Below, piece by piece: positions 7,712 to 18,301 of a stretch of 64,000 nt of DNA; position 1 is the first letter of the stretch, and every line of letters begins with the position of its first letter. This DNA comes from Lysobacter silvisoli. GTDB taxonomy: Bacteria > Pseudomonadota > Gammaproteobacteria > Xanthomonadales > Xanthomonadaceae. The notes beneath the pieces were generated by a model, which searched no databases, was not told where the DNA came from, and saw only the letters and a program-made list of their open reading frames with translations. A program made the translations under genes and the position numbers. The stretch is taken from positions 806,001 through 870,000 of the forward strand of contig NZ_QTSU01000001.1 of the NCBI RefSeq assembly GCF_003382365.1, given 5' to 3'.

Positions 7712-9994
7712 ATGCGCCAGCACGTCCGTGCTCCCCGCAGCCATGCCCTTGCCATCGCCGTCGCGATCAGCCTGACCTCCGCCGCCGCCTTCGCGCAGGA
7801 CGCGCCCGCCAGCGCCGACCCGGCGCCCGCCGCCGAAACCGACGCCAAGACCCTGGACGCGCTGATGGTCACCGCGCAGCGCCGGGTCGAGCGCGCCAAG
7901 GACGTGCCGATGGCGCTGACCACCGTGGACGCCGAGAAGCTGCACGTGCTCGGTTCCGGCGGCGGCGACATCCGCTTCCTGTCCGGCCGCCTGCCCAGCC
8001 TGAACATCGAGTCCTCGTTCGGCCGCGCCTTCCCGCGCTTCTACATCCGCGGCCTGGGCAACACCGACTTCGACCTCAACGCCTCGCAGCCGGTGTCGCT
8101 GGTGTACGACGACGTGGTCCTGGAAAACCCGCTGCTGAAGGGCTTCCCGGTGTTCGACATGGAGAACGTGGAGCTGCTGCGCGGCCCGCAGGGCACGCTG
8201 TTCGGCCGCAACACCCCGGCCGGCGTGGTCAAGTTCGAATCGGCCAAGCCCACGCGCGAGCTGGAAGGCTACGGCCAGATCGCCTACGGCACCCACGGCA
8301 CCACCAATATCGAAGGCGCGATCAGCGGACCGCTGGGCCCGAACTGGTCGGCGCGCGCCTCGGTGCTGTACCAGCGCCGCGACGAGTGGGTGACCAACAC
8401 CAACCTCAACGCGCGCAGCAATCCCAAGCTGGAAGGCTACGACGAGTCGGCCGCGCGCGTGCAGCTGCAGTACGACGGCAGCGACACCTTCCACGCGCTG
8501 TTCAACGTGCACGCGCGCCACCTCAACGGCACCGCGCGCCTGTTCCGCGCCAACATCTTCAAGCCCGGCAGCAACGACCTGGTCGACGGCTTCGACGAAG
8601 AGAAGATCGCCATCGACGGCCGCAACTACCAGACCCTGGACGCGTTCGGCGCCAGCGCGCGCCTGAGCTGGGACTTCGGCAACGACCTGACCCTGTACTC
8701 GATCACCGGCTACGAGAGCGTGGAATCGCTGAGCCGCGGCGACATCGACGGCGGCGTGGGCGCGGTGTTCGCGCCGCCCTCCGGCCCCGGCGTGATCCCG
8801 TTCACCGCCGAATCGGCCGACGGCCTGCCCGACCATCGCCAGTGGACGCAGGAGTTCCGCCTGGAGTCGAACTACGCCGGCCCCTTGAACTGGCAGGCCG
8901 GCCTGTTCTACTTCGACGAGGACATCACCGTCGACAGCTTCAACTACGACACCCTGGCCGGCGGCGTGCAGGCCGGCTGGGCGCAGCAGCAGCAGCGCAA
9001 CAAGGCCTGGGCCGCCTATGGCTCGCTGGACTACAAGGTCACCGACCGGCTGACCCTGCGCGGCGGCCTGCGCTACACCCAGGACGAGAAGGACTTCAGC
9101 GCCAGCGTGCTGGAAAGCGCGCCGTTCGGTGCGCCGGTGTCGGGCCCGTTCCGCGAGCGCACCGACGTCGACGACGTGAGCTGGGACCTGAGCGCGGTCT
9201 ACCAGGCCAGCGAGGACGTGAACCTGTACGCGCGCGTGGCCAAGGGCTTCCGTGCGCCGTCGATCCAGGGCCGCCTGCTGTTCCAGAACCCGCCGCGTCC
9301 GTCGGTGGCTGCGGCCGAGGAAGTGATTTCCTATGAGGCCGGCGTCAAGGCCGACCTGTGGGACAAGCGCGCGCGCCTGGGCTTCGCGGTGTTCCATTAC
9401 ACCGTCGACGACCAGCAACTCAACGCCGTGGGCGGCGCGCTGAACCAGACCATCCTGCTCAACGCCGACAAGACCGTGGGCCAGGGTTTCGAAGTGGACT
9501 TCGACACCTACCTGACCGACAACCTGATGCTCACCTTCGGCGCCAGCTACAACAAGACCGAGATCCAGGACCGCGACCTGGCCGTGGCTCCGTGCGGCAG
9601 CGGCATGTGCACCGTGACCGATCCCGTCGTGGGCGGCCTGGCGCGCATCAACGGCAACCCGCTGCCGCAGGCCCCCAAGTGGGTCTACAACCTGACCGCT
9701 CGCTACTCGCTGCCGGTGGGCGACGACGGCGAGTTCTTCGTCTACACCGACTGGGCTTACCGCAGCGAAGTGAACTTCTTCCTGTACGAGGCCAAGGAGT
9801 TCCGCGGCAAGGCCCTGCTGGAAGGCGGCCTGCGCGTGGGCTACGGCTGGGACAACGGCAAGTACGAGCTGGCCCTGTACGGCCGCAACATCCTGGACAA
9901 GGTGCAGGCGGTGGGCGCGATCGACTTCAACAACCTGACCGGCTTCGTCAACGAGCCGCGCGTGGTGGGCGTGGAGTTCAAGGCCGGCTTCTGA
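7712..9994 (+). CDS. TonB-dependent outer membrane receptor
   Basis: A 760-residue outer-membrane beta-barrel transporter powered by TonB. The signal peptide ends at AAAFAQ; a TonB-box-like DALMVTAQRR follows at about residues 50-59, then a plug domain with VELLRGPQGTLFGRNTPAG, and a barrel ending in a terminal Phe (EFKAGF). The sequence style (VTAQRR, RNTPAG) is that of the broad Caulobacter/Xanthomonas class of carbohydrate or natural-product receptors rather than of a classical siderophore receptor, and no Fur box is seen upstream. ATG 7712 is chosen because the signal peptide begins there; a GTG at 7643 would add 23 atypical residues. Substrate unknown. A terminator follows at 10037. Confidence 0.92.
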   Translation: MRQHVRAPRSHALAIAVAISLTSAAAFAQDAPASADPAPAAETDAKTLDALMVTAQRRVERAKDVPMALTTVDAEKLHVLGSGGGDIRFLSGRLPSLNIESSFGRAFPRFYIRGLGNTDFDLNASQPVSLVYDDVVLENPLLKGFPVFDMENVELLRGPQGTLFGRNTPAGVVKFESAKPTRELEGYGQIAYGTHGTTNIEGAISGPLGPNWSARASVLYQRRDEWVTNTNLNARSNPKLEGYDESAARVQLQYDGSDTFHALFNVHARHLNGTARLFRANIFKPGSNDLVDGFDEEKIAIDGRNYQTLDAFGASARLSWDFGNDLTLYSITGYESVESLSRGDIDGGVGAVFAPPSGPGVIPFTAESADGLPDHRQWTQEFRLESNYAGPLNWQAGLFYFDEDITVDSFNYDTLAGGVQAGWAQQQQRNKAWAAYGSLDYKVTDRLTLRGGLRYTQDEKDFSASVLESAPFGAPVSGPFRERTDVDDVSWDLSAVYQASEDVNLYARVAKGFRAPSIQGRLLFQNPPRPSVAAAEEVISYEAGVKADLWDKRARLGFAVFHYTVDDQQLNAVGGALNQTILLNADKTVGQGFEVDFDTYLTDNLMLTFGASYNKTEIQDRDLAVAPCGSGMCTVTDPVVGGLARINGNPLPQAPKWVYNLTARYSLPVGDDGEFFVYTDWAYRSEVNFFLYEAKEFRGKALLEGGLRVGYGWDNGKYELALYGRNILDKVQAVGAIDFNNLTGFVNEPRVVGVEFKAGF

Positions 9995-10036
9995 GGCCGG
10001 GCAGGGCGGCTGGCCGCCCCGCCATCGCAAGACCGG

Positions 10037-10067
10037 ACGGCCCGCCCAGTGCGGGCCGTTCGTTTTT
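10037..10067 (+). terminator. Rho-independent terminator of the TonB receptor gene
   Basis: Arms ACGGCCCGC and GCGGGCCGT (9 bp) flank the loop CCAGT, followed by TCG and five T residues. Confidence 0.9.
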
Positions 10068-10123
10068 GCGCGCCCCCGACGGCAACGCGCTATCGTTCGT
10101 GCAATCCCCGTGGAGCCTGCCCC

Positions 10124-10606
10124 ATGACCACCGCCTACGACTTCACCGCCACCGACATCGACGGCCGGCCGCGTTCGCTGGACGAATACCGCGGCAAGGT
10201 GCTGCTGATCGTCAACGTCGCCTCGCAGTGCGGCTTCACCCCGCAGTACACCGGCCTGGAGCAGTTGGAGCGCAAGTACCAGGCGCAGGGCTTCGAGGTG
10301 CTGGGCTTTCCCTGCGACCAGTTCGGCCACCAGGAGCCGGGCGACGAAGCCGAGATCAAGGAATTCTGCTCGCTGACCTACGACGTGAGCTTCACCATGT
10401 ACGCCAAGATCGACGTCAACGGCGACAAGGCGCACCCGCTGTGGAAGTGGTTGAAGGACGAGAAGGGCGGCTTCCTCGGCATCGACGCGATCAAGTGGAA
10501 TTTCAGCAAGTTCCTGGTCGGCCGCGACGGCAAGGTGATCAAGCGCTACGCCCCCACCGACAAGCCCGAATCGATCGCCGGCGACATCGAGAAGGCGCTG
10601 GGCTGA
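10124..10606 (+). CDS. Glutathione peroxidase-family peroxidase
   Basis: A 160-residue thiol peroxidase that reduces hydroperoxides with glutathione or, more often in bacteria, thioredoxin. The peroxidatic Cys36 is in NVASQCGFTPQY. The FPCDQFG motif supplies Cys64 and the active-site Gln66, and WNF at 125-127 supplies the active-site Trp and Asn. ATG 10124 is preceded by TGGAG at 8 bases; a longer frame from 10049 has no family match. The gene stands alone between a terminator and an inverted repeat pair. Confidence 0.93.
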   Translation: MTTAYDFTATDIDGRPRSLDEYRGKVLLIVNVASQCGFTPQYTGLEQLERKYQAQGFEVLGFPCDQFGHQEPGDEAEIKEFCSLTYDVSFTMYAKIDVNGDKAHPLWKWLKDEKGGFLGIDAIKWNFSKFLVGRDGKVIKRYAPTDKPESIAGDIEKALG

Positions 10607-10624
10607 GCCTGCAAAGGGGCGCAG

Positions 10625-10732
10625 CTTTGGGGTAGGAGCGGCGTGAGCCGCGACCGCGACAGGCAGCTGCCGCGAAACCTTCGCCGCCGTTCGGATTTCC
10701 GGGTCGCGGCTTACGCCGCTCCTACCCCAAGT
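10625..10732. repeat. Long inverted REP pair
   Basis: A forward copy begins TTGGGGTAGGAGCGGC near 10625 and a reverse copy ends GCTCCTACCCCAA near 10732. The 107-base unit could fold into one long hairpin and may act as a transcription barrier between convergent glutathione peroxidase and acyltransferase genes. Confidence 0.8.
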
Positions 10733-10760
10733 CAAAATCGGCAGCCGCTCCCACAGTCGC

Positions 10761-11957
10761 TTACGCCAGGTCGTTAGCCGCCTGCAGTTGCGCCGGCGCC
10801 ACCGCCTTCACCGTCTCCCGCGGCCGCATCTTCAGCCCGAAGCAGGGACGCAGCAGCGGTACGCGGCGGATGATTTCGTGCAGCCCCCAGCACCCCAGCA
10901 CCGTGCCCGCCACCACGATCGCCGGTTCGCTCACCGGGCCCAGCTGCCAGGGCAGGATCCAGTAGGCGATCAGCACGGTCAGGCTCTGGTGCAGCACGTA
11001 CCAGGGGTAGACCGCCTCGTTGGCCCAGGGCAGCCAGCGGAACGGGCGGTTGAGCAGGGCATGGCTCCAGCCCAGGATGGCCGAGATCGCGAACCAGATG
11101 TACAGGTTGCGCAGCAGCCACAGGCTGTTCTGCAGCAGGTTCGGAATCTCGTCGGGCAGCACCAGCACCAGGGTCAGGTAGAAGCCGAACAGGCCCAGGG
11201 CCAGGCTCAGGGTCCACTTGCGCAGCCGCACCAACTCCTGCCACAGGCCGCGGTCGTTGCCCAGCCAATAGCCGTACAGGAACACGCTGAAGTAGATCGC
11301 GTGGCGGTACCAGTCGTGGATCAGGTCGCCGGTTTCCTCGAAATGCGGCTGCAGCAGCATGGTCGCCACGGCCAGCGGCAGCGCCGGCAGGATCGCCAGC
11401 TTCCAGCCGCGCAGCCCGGCCACCAGGGCGTGCAGGCGGCGGCCGACGCGGTTGCGGAACAGCGGCAGCAGAGCGGCCAGCACGATCGTGTAGACCCACA
11501 GGTAGGCCAGGTACCACAGGTGGTTCCAGGTGAAGCCGTACTCCCAGCCGTCGAAGGCGTCCTGGGGCCAGGGCTGGAACTGGTAGTAGCGCAGCAGGAA
11601 GTCGACGAAGCCCGGCTCGACCAGGCCGTTGGCCACGCCCTGGGCATAGGGCTGGATCGGCACCACGACCAGGCAGCCGAAGGTCAGCGGCAGCAGCAGG
11701 CGCCAGCTGCGCTGGACCACGAAGCGGCCCAGCGAGGTGCCGCGCAGCAGGAAGTGCACCGACAGGCCCGAGATCAGGAAGATCAGGTCCATGCGCCAGC
11801 GGTTCACGAACAGCATCGGGATCTGCAGCGGTTCGGACAGGTGGGTGCTCTTGAGGTGCCAGTCCCACTCGGCCACGTACAGCATGGCGCAGTGGTAGAG
11901 GATCAGCAGGGCGAAGGCGATCGCGCGCAGGGCGTCGATGTCGTGGCGGCGTTGCAT
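10761..11957 (-). CDS. Acyltransferase family 3 integral membrane protein (OpgC-like)
   Basis: A 398-residue polytopic membrane protein of the acyltransferase-3 family. These enzymes move acyl groups onto extracytoplasmic sugars or lipids; OpgC succinylates periplasmic glucans. The N terminus RRHDIDALRAIAFALLILYH carries the family's conserved Arg/Asp and His segment, and DLIFLISGLSVHFLLR is a second family block. About ten hydrophobic segments are visible. ATG 11957 begins this block; the longer open frame lacks family features. It diverges from the LytTR regulator at 12112 across a large inverted repeat, suggesting that the regulator controls it. Substrate unknown. Confidence 0.87.
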   Translation of the reverse strand: MQRRHDIDALRAIAFALLILYHCAMLYVAEWDWHLKSTHLSEPLQIPMLFVNRWRMDLIFLISGLSVHFLLRGTSLGRFVVQRSWRLLLPLTFGCLVVVPIQPYAQGVANGLVEPGFVDFLLRYYQFQPWPQDAFDGWEYGFTWNHLWYLAYLWVYTIVLAALLPLFRNRVGRRLHALVAGLRGWKLAILPALPLAVATMLLQPHFEETGDLIHDWYRHAIYFSVFLYGYWLGNDRGLWQELVRLRKWTLSLALGLFGFYLTLVLVLPDEIPNLLQNSLWLLRNLYIWFAISAILGWSHALLNRPFRWLPWANEAVYPWYVLHQSLTVLIAYWILPWQLGPVSEPAIVVAGTVLGCWGLHEIIRRVPLLRPCFGLKMRPRETVKAVAPAQLQAANDLA

Positions 11958-11983
11958 GGCGGGTCCGTGCGATGGGCGGTGCA

Positions 11984-12056
11984 CGCAAATTCGTTCCTGC
12001 GGCCCGCCGGCGCAGCCGCCAAGTGACCGGCGGAGGGCCGGCAGGGACGAATTGCG
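11984..12056. promoter_or_regulatory. Large imperfect inverted repeat between the acyltransferase and LytTR genes
   Basis: Left arm 11984-12011 (core CGCAAATTCGTTCCTGC) and right arm 12029-12056 (core GCAGGGACGAATTGCG) are near-complementary over about 28 bases, with a 17-base spacer. The centre (12020) lies about midway between the two start codons (27 and 55 bases from arm to start). The position suggests an autoregulatory operator for both genes. The arm part TTCGTTCCT partly resembles LytTR half-sites. Confidence 0.55.
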
Positions 12057-12111
12057 GGCCGCGGGGACGGCCGGTTGCCGCCAACCGGCCCGCGCAGGCG
12101 AGAATGCGCGC

Positions 12112-13041
12112 ATGAGCTACGCCCCTGACGCGGCCACCGACGCCGACGCCGCCATCCCGCCCGCGCGACCGGTCGCCCCGCCCACCGCCTGGGACCGCTA
12201 CCAGCCCTGGCGGCGCACCGCCGAGGTCGCCAGCTGGGTGCTGCTGTTCGCCGCCAACGCGGTCGGCGGCACCCTGACCACCATCATCGACATCCACCGC
12301 GTCGGCCTGGACATCCCGGACTGGGCGCCGGCGATCTGGGAGGGCAGCAGCTGCCTGGTCGCGCTGTGCCTGGTGCCGGCCCTGGTGTGGTTCACCCGCC
12401 GGGTGCCGCTGCGCTTCGACACCTGGCCGCGGGCGCTGGCCCTGCACCTGCTGGGCAGCGTGGTCTGGTCGATGCTGCACGTGAGCCTGATGGTGGGCCT
12501 GCGCAAGCTGGTCTACGCCGGCCTGGGCGAGTCCTACGACTTCGGCTCCTGGGGCCTGGGCTATGTCTACGAGTACCTGAAGGACGTGCGGTCCTACGTT
12601 TATATGGTGTTGTGGATCGAGGCCTACCGCCTGCTGATGCGGCGCTGGCAGGGCGAAGCCAGCCTGCTGGCACCGCCGGACGACCTGCCCGAGCCGGCGC
12701 TGCCCGAGCGCCCCGAGCGCTTCCTGGTACGCAAGCTGGGCAAGGAATTCCTGGTCGCCGCGGCCGAGGTCGAATGGCTGCAAGCCTCGGCCAACTACGT
12801 CAACCTGCACCTGCGCGGGCGCGACTATCCGCTGCGCACCACCATGGCCACGATCGAGGCGCAGCTGGACCCGGCGCGCTTCGTCCGCGTGCACCGCTCC
12901 TACATGGTCAACCTGGATTGCGTCGGCGAGATCGAGCCGCTGGAAAGCGGCGATGCGCGCATCACCATGCGCGACGGCACCCGCATTCCCTGCAGCCGGC
13001 GCTACCGCGGCGCGCTGCGGCAGGAGCGCCGCGCGGCCTAG
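12112..13041 (+). CDS. Membrane-tethered LytTR-family transcriptional regulator
   Basis: A 309-residue one-component regulator. The N-terminal two thirds contain about four hydrophobic segments (for example VASWVLLFAANAVGG, SSCLVALCLVPALVW and LLGSVVWSMLHVSLMVG). The C-terminal 100 residues form a LytTR DNA-binding domain, with FLVAAAEVEWLQASANYVNL and ARFVRVHRSYMVNLDCV as recognisable blocks. There is no receiver domain, so it is not a classical response regulator; sensing probably occurs through the membrane part. ATG 12112 follows GCGAGAAT. It diverges from the acyltransferase gene and its stop lies 15 bases from the end of the convergent fpr gene. Confidence 0.9.
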   Translation: MSYAPDAATDADAAIPPARPVAPPTAWDRYQPWRRTAEVASWVLLFAANAVGGTLTTIIDIHRVGLDIPDWAPAIWEGSSCLVALCLVPALVWFTRRVPLRFDTWPRALALHLLGSVVWSMLHVSLMVGLRKLVYAGLGESYDFGSWGLGYVYEYLKDVRSYVYMVLWIEAYRLLMRRWQGEASLLAPPDDLPEPALPERPERFLVRKLGKEFLVAAAEVEWLQASANYVNLHLRGRDYPLRTTMATIEAQLDPARFVRVHRSYMVNLDCVGEIEPLESGDARITMRDGTRIPCSRRYRGALRQERRAA

Positions 13042-13056
13042 CCGGCGCGGCGCGCC

Positions 13057-13866
13057 TCACTTCTCGACGAAGGCGCGCTCGTACACGTACTGGCCCGGCG
13101 TGCCGATGCGCGGCGCCGCGGCGAAGCCGCGGCCGTCGAGCAGGGCGCGGAAGTCGGCCAGCATCTGCGGGCCGCCGCAGATCATGGCGCGGTCGTGCTC
13201 GGCGTCCAGCGGGGCCAGGCCCAGTTGTTCCATCATCCGCCCGCTGCCCATCAGCTCGGTCAAACGGCCGCGCTGGTCGCGGCCTTGGAACGCGAAGTCG
13301 TGGCGGGTCACGGCCGGGTAGTACTTGAGCTTGGCCGCGATCTGCTCGCCCAGGAACTCGTGGTGCGGCAGTTCGTTGACGATGTAGTCGCGGTAGGCCA
13401 GGTCCTGCTCGTTGCGCACGCCGTGGCAGAGCACCACGTTTTCGAAGCGCTCGTAGGTCTCCGGGTCCTTGATCACCGACAGCCACGGCGCGAAGCCGGT
13501 GCCGGTGCCCAGCAGATACAGGTTGCGGCCCGGGTGCAGGTCGTGGATCAGCAGGGTGCCGGTGGGCTTGCGCCCGATCAGCACCGGGTCGCCGGGCCGG
13601 ATCTCCTTCAGCCGCGAGGTCAGCGGGCCGCCCGGCACCTTGATGCTGAAGAACTCCAACTGCTCCTCCCAGTTCGCGCTGGCGATGGAATAGGCGCGCA
13701 GCAGCGGCTTGGACGAGCCGTCCGCCTGCGGCAACTGCAGTCCGATCATCACGAACTGGCCGTTGTCGAAGCGGAAACCGTCGTCGCGGGTGGTGGTGAA
13801 GCTGAAGTAGTCGTCGGTCCAGTGACGGACGTCCAGCACCGTCTCGGTGCCAAAGGCGGAGGACAT
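13057..13866 (-). CDS. fpr: Ferredoxin/flavodoxin--NADP(+) reductase
   Basis: A 269-residue FAD enzyme that passes electrons between NADPH and ferredoxin or flavodoxin. The FAD-binding RAYSIAS is at residues 57-63 and the NADP-binding GTGTGFAPW at 120-128. CGGPQM and the terminal FVEK are typical of the bacterial subclass. Fpr genes are commonly linked to iron or oxidative-stress control; here a 19-base Fur-box-like palindrome (13910-13928) lies 43 bases before the start codon. It diverges from tex. Confidence 0.95.
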   Translation of the reverse strand: MSSAFGTETVLDVRHWTDDYFSFTTTRDDGFRFDNGQFVMIGLQLPQADGSSKPLLRAYSIASANWEEQLEFFSIKVPGGPLTSRLKEIRPGDPVLIGRKPTGTLLIHDLHPGRNLYLLGTGTGFAPWLSVIKDPETYERFENVVLCHGVRNEQDLAYRDYIVNELPHHEFLGEQIAAKLKYYPAVTRHDFAFQGRDQRGRLTELMGSGRMMEQLGLAPLDAEHDRAMICGGPQMLADFRALLDGRGFAAAPRIGTPGQYVYERAFVEK

Positions 13867-13909
13867 GCGGGGCAGGGGGAGTGGAGCCGGGCGCGCATTG
13901 TAGCCGATT

Positions 13910-13928
13910 GATGAGATTGACTCTCATC
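13910..13928. promoter_or_regulatory. Fur-box-like palindrome between fpr and tex
   Basis: The 19-base sequence GATGAGATTGACTCTCATC has complementary ends GATGAGA and TCTCATC and resembles the bacterial Fur box as seen in Xanthomonadaceae (AATGAGAAT-type half-sites). It sits 43 bases before fpr and 123 before tex. Confidence 0.65.
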
Positions 13929-14051
13929 TTGGGCGGGGACGGGGCCGACCCGGTTTCCGCCGCCGCTGTCAACGGGTTTCCCCTGCCGGCGTGCGTTGCG
14001 ACAATCGGTCCGACACCCGCAGCGAGCGGGGGCCAGACCGAATTGGAATCA

Positions 14052-16436
<2,385 letters not shown>

Positions 16437-17095
16437 GCCTGCACGGCGGACGCCGGTGCTCCCCTAGCAGGGCGCCGGCGCACCGCTGTGGGGTAGGAGC
16501 GGCGTAAGCCGCGACCGCGACCCAACAATTACGACGAACGCCGCGGCCACCCCTGTAGGAGCTGCGCAAGCTGCGACCGCGAATCCTCACCTACGACTAA
16601 CGCTTCGTTCTCTGCGGGATGTGCTTTCTGTAGGAGCGGCGTGAGCCGCGATCAGCTCCGAACTCGCGAAGTTCTTTGGGTGTGTCTTCAGAAGCAACAG
16701 CAACAGCTTCCGTCCGCAAGCGGCCGGGTCACTTTCTTTTGATAAGCGTCAAAAGAAAGTAACCAAAGAAAAACGCTGCCCCAAAGCTCCCGTGCGAGAT
16801 CGGAGTTTGCGCGGGGATTTTTCGATGGCACATCCTGTGCCAGCGAAAAACGGCGCACGTCCTGTGCGCCGCCCTACGGGTCTTCTATTGGTACGGCGAG
16901 TTCGGGGCCCGAGCGAGGATCAAGAGCATTCGCGCGTTGCGCTCACCCCCTCACCCTGGCCCTCTCCCGCAAGCGGGAGAGGGGATGAATCCGACGCCGC
17001 TTTGCTTTAGCCCCTCTCCCGCTTGCGGGAGAGGGGTTGGGGTGAGGGCACACGCAGCAGCAAACCGCCGCGCAACTCGCGTATCCATCCGCAGC
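16437..17095. repeat. Gene-free island carrying four repeat families
   Basis: 659 bases without a credible gene. In order there are REP-like copies near 16492, 16553 and 16628; a perfect palindrome ACTTTCTTTTG / CAAAAGAAAGT (16731-16741 and 16750-16760, 8-base loop), followed by AACCAAAGAAAAA; a hairpin GGCACA-TCC-TGTGCC (16827-16841); a hairpin GGCGCAC-GTCCT-GTGCGCC (16852-16870); and two inverted copies of a CCTCTCCCGC/GCGGGAGAGG element with TTGGGGTGAGGG flanks (16943-17050). Such families recur in Xanthomonadaceae intergenic DNA. Confidence 0.8.
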
Positions 17096-18289
17096 TCAGC
17101 CCTTAACCGGCGGCTCCACCCGCAGCAACTTCCCATCCTTCTCGTCGGTCAACACATACACCTTCCCGTCCGCGCTCACGCGCACGTCGCGGATGCGCCA
17201 GCCCAGTTCCTTGAGCAAGCGTTCTTCCTTGACGATCTTGTCGCCGTCCAGGCTCAGCCGGATCAGGCTGCCGTCGGCCAGCGCGCCCAGGAACAGGCTG
17301 TCGTTCCAAGGCGAATCCGGCAGGCCGGTGTAGAAGGCCATGCCCGACAGGCCCGGCGACTTCTCCCACACGTGGTAGGGCGCCTCCATGCCGGGCTTCT
17401 CCTTGCCTTCGGCTTCGGAGATCGGCAGGCCGCTGTAGTCGATGCCGTGGGTGATGATCGGCCAACCGTAGTTCTTGCCGGCTTCGGGCAGGTTGATCTC
17501 GTCGCCGCCGCGCGGGCCGTGCTCGGCCTCCCAGATGCGCCCGGTGCGCGGGTCGGTGGCCAGCGACTGCATGTTGCGGTGACCGTAGCTCCAGACTTCC
17601 GGCCGCGCGTCCTGACGGCCGACATAGGGATTGTCGGCCGGCACGCTGCCGTCGGGATTCAGCCGCACCAGCTTGCCCTGCAAGGCCTGCAGGTCCTGCG
17701 AGGCCATGCGCTTCTGCCGCTCGCCCTGGCTGATGTAAAGCCTGCCTTCTCGGTCGAAGGCGATGCGCGAACCGAAATGGTTGGGTCCTTCCAGCTTGGG
17801 TTCCTGACGATAGATCGCCTTGACCTCGCTCAGCGCGGCATCGCCGAGCACGGCCGAGGCGACCGCGGTGCCGGCGCTGCCGTTGGGGCCGGGTTCGGCG
17901 TAGCTGAGATAGATGCGCTTGCTGCTGGCGAAGTCCGGTGCCAGCACCACGTCGAGCAGACCGCCCTGGCCCTCGTGCCAGACCGCCGGCACGTTCGCCA
18001 GCGGCGCCGACACCGCGCCGTCGGCGCTCACCCGGCGCAGGCGGCCGGCGCGTTCGGTGACCAAGAAGCCGCCGTCGGGCAGCAGGGCCACGCCCCACGG
18101 GTGCTCCAGGCCGGTGGCGACCTCGGTGACCTGGACCCGGCCCAGCGCGCTGGACACCGGGTGGCCGGTTTGCTGCTTCGGTGCCGGCCGCGCGGCGGCG
18201 GTATCGGCTTGCGCGGCGCTGCGGTCGCAGGCGCTGAGCGCGGCGATCAGCGCCAGCGTGAGCAGCAGGGGGCGGGGGCGTAACGGCAT
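17096..18289 (-). CDS. PQQ-dependent sugar (aldose) dehydrogenase lipoprotein
   Basis: A 397-residue beta-propeller of the glucose/sorbosone dehydrogenase family (YliI/Asd type), which oxidises aldoses with PQQ. It has a lipoprotein signal with lipobox LSAC (Cys about residue 21). Family blocks are GLEHPWGVALLPDG, HEGQGGLLDVVLAPDF, NHFGSRIAFDREGRLYIS, SYGHRNMQSLATDP and EHGPRGGDEINLPEAGKNYG. No PQQ-synthesis genes are in the window. TAAGGAG lies 8 bases before ATG 18289, overlapping the stop region of the ABC transporter gene, from which it is separated by 12 bases, so the two are likely cotranscribed. Confidence 0.92.
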   Translation of the reverse strand: MPLRPRPLLLTLALIAALSACDRSAAQADTAAARPAPKQQTGHPVSSALGRVQVTEVATGLEHPWGVALLPDGGFLVTERAGRLRRVSADGAVSAPLANVPAVWHEGQGGLLDVVLAPDFASSKRIYLSYAEPGPNGSAGTAVASAVLGDAALSEVKAIYRQEPKLEGPNHFGSRIAFDREGRLYISQGERQKRMASQDLQALQGKLVRLNPDGSVPADNPYVGRQDARPEVWSYGHRNMQSLATDPRTGRIWEAEHGPRGGDEINLPEAGKNYGWPIITHGIDYSGLPISEAEGKEKPGMEAPYHVWEKSPGLSGMAFYTGLPDSPWNDSLFLGALADGSLIRLSLDGDKIVKEERLLKELGWRIRDVRVSADGKVYVLTDEKDGKLLRVEPPVKG

Positions 18290-18301
18290 GCGGGAATCTC
18301 C

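Noticed and set aside
5049-10735. Very long open frames on the minus strand opposite the amidohydrolase and TonB receptor genes (over 800 and 1000 residues)
   Set aside because: They are by-products of high third-position GC; they lack family motifs, have His/Val/Gln- or Arg/Ala-skewed composition, and lie exactly opposite well-supported genes.
16792-17010. A 72-residue plus-strand frame in the repeat island
   Set aside because: It runs across three repeat hairpins, and its C terminus (PSPWPSPASGRG) is translated repeat sequence.
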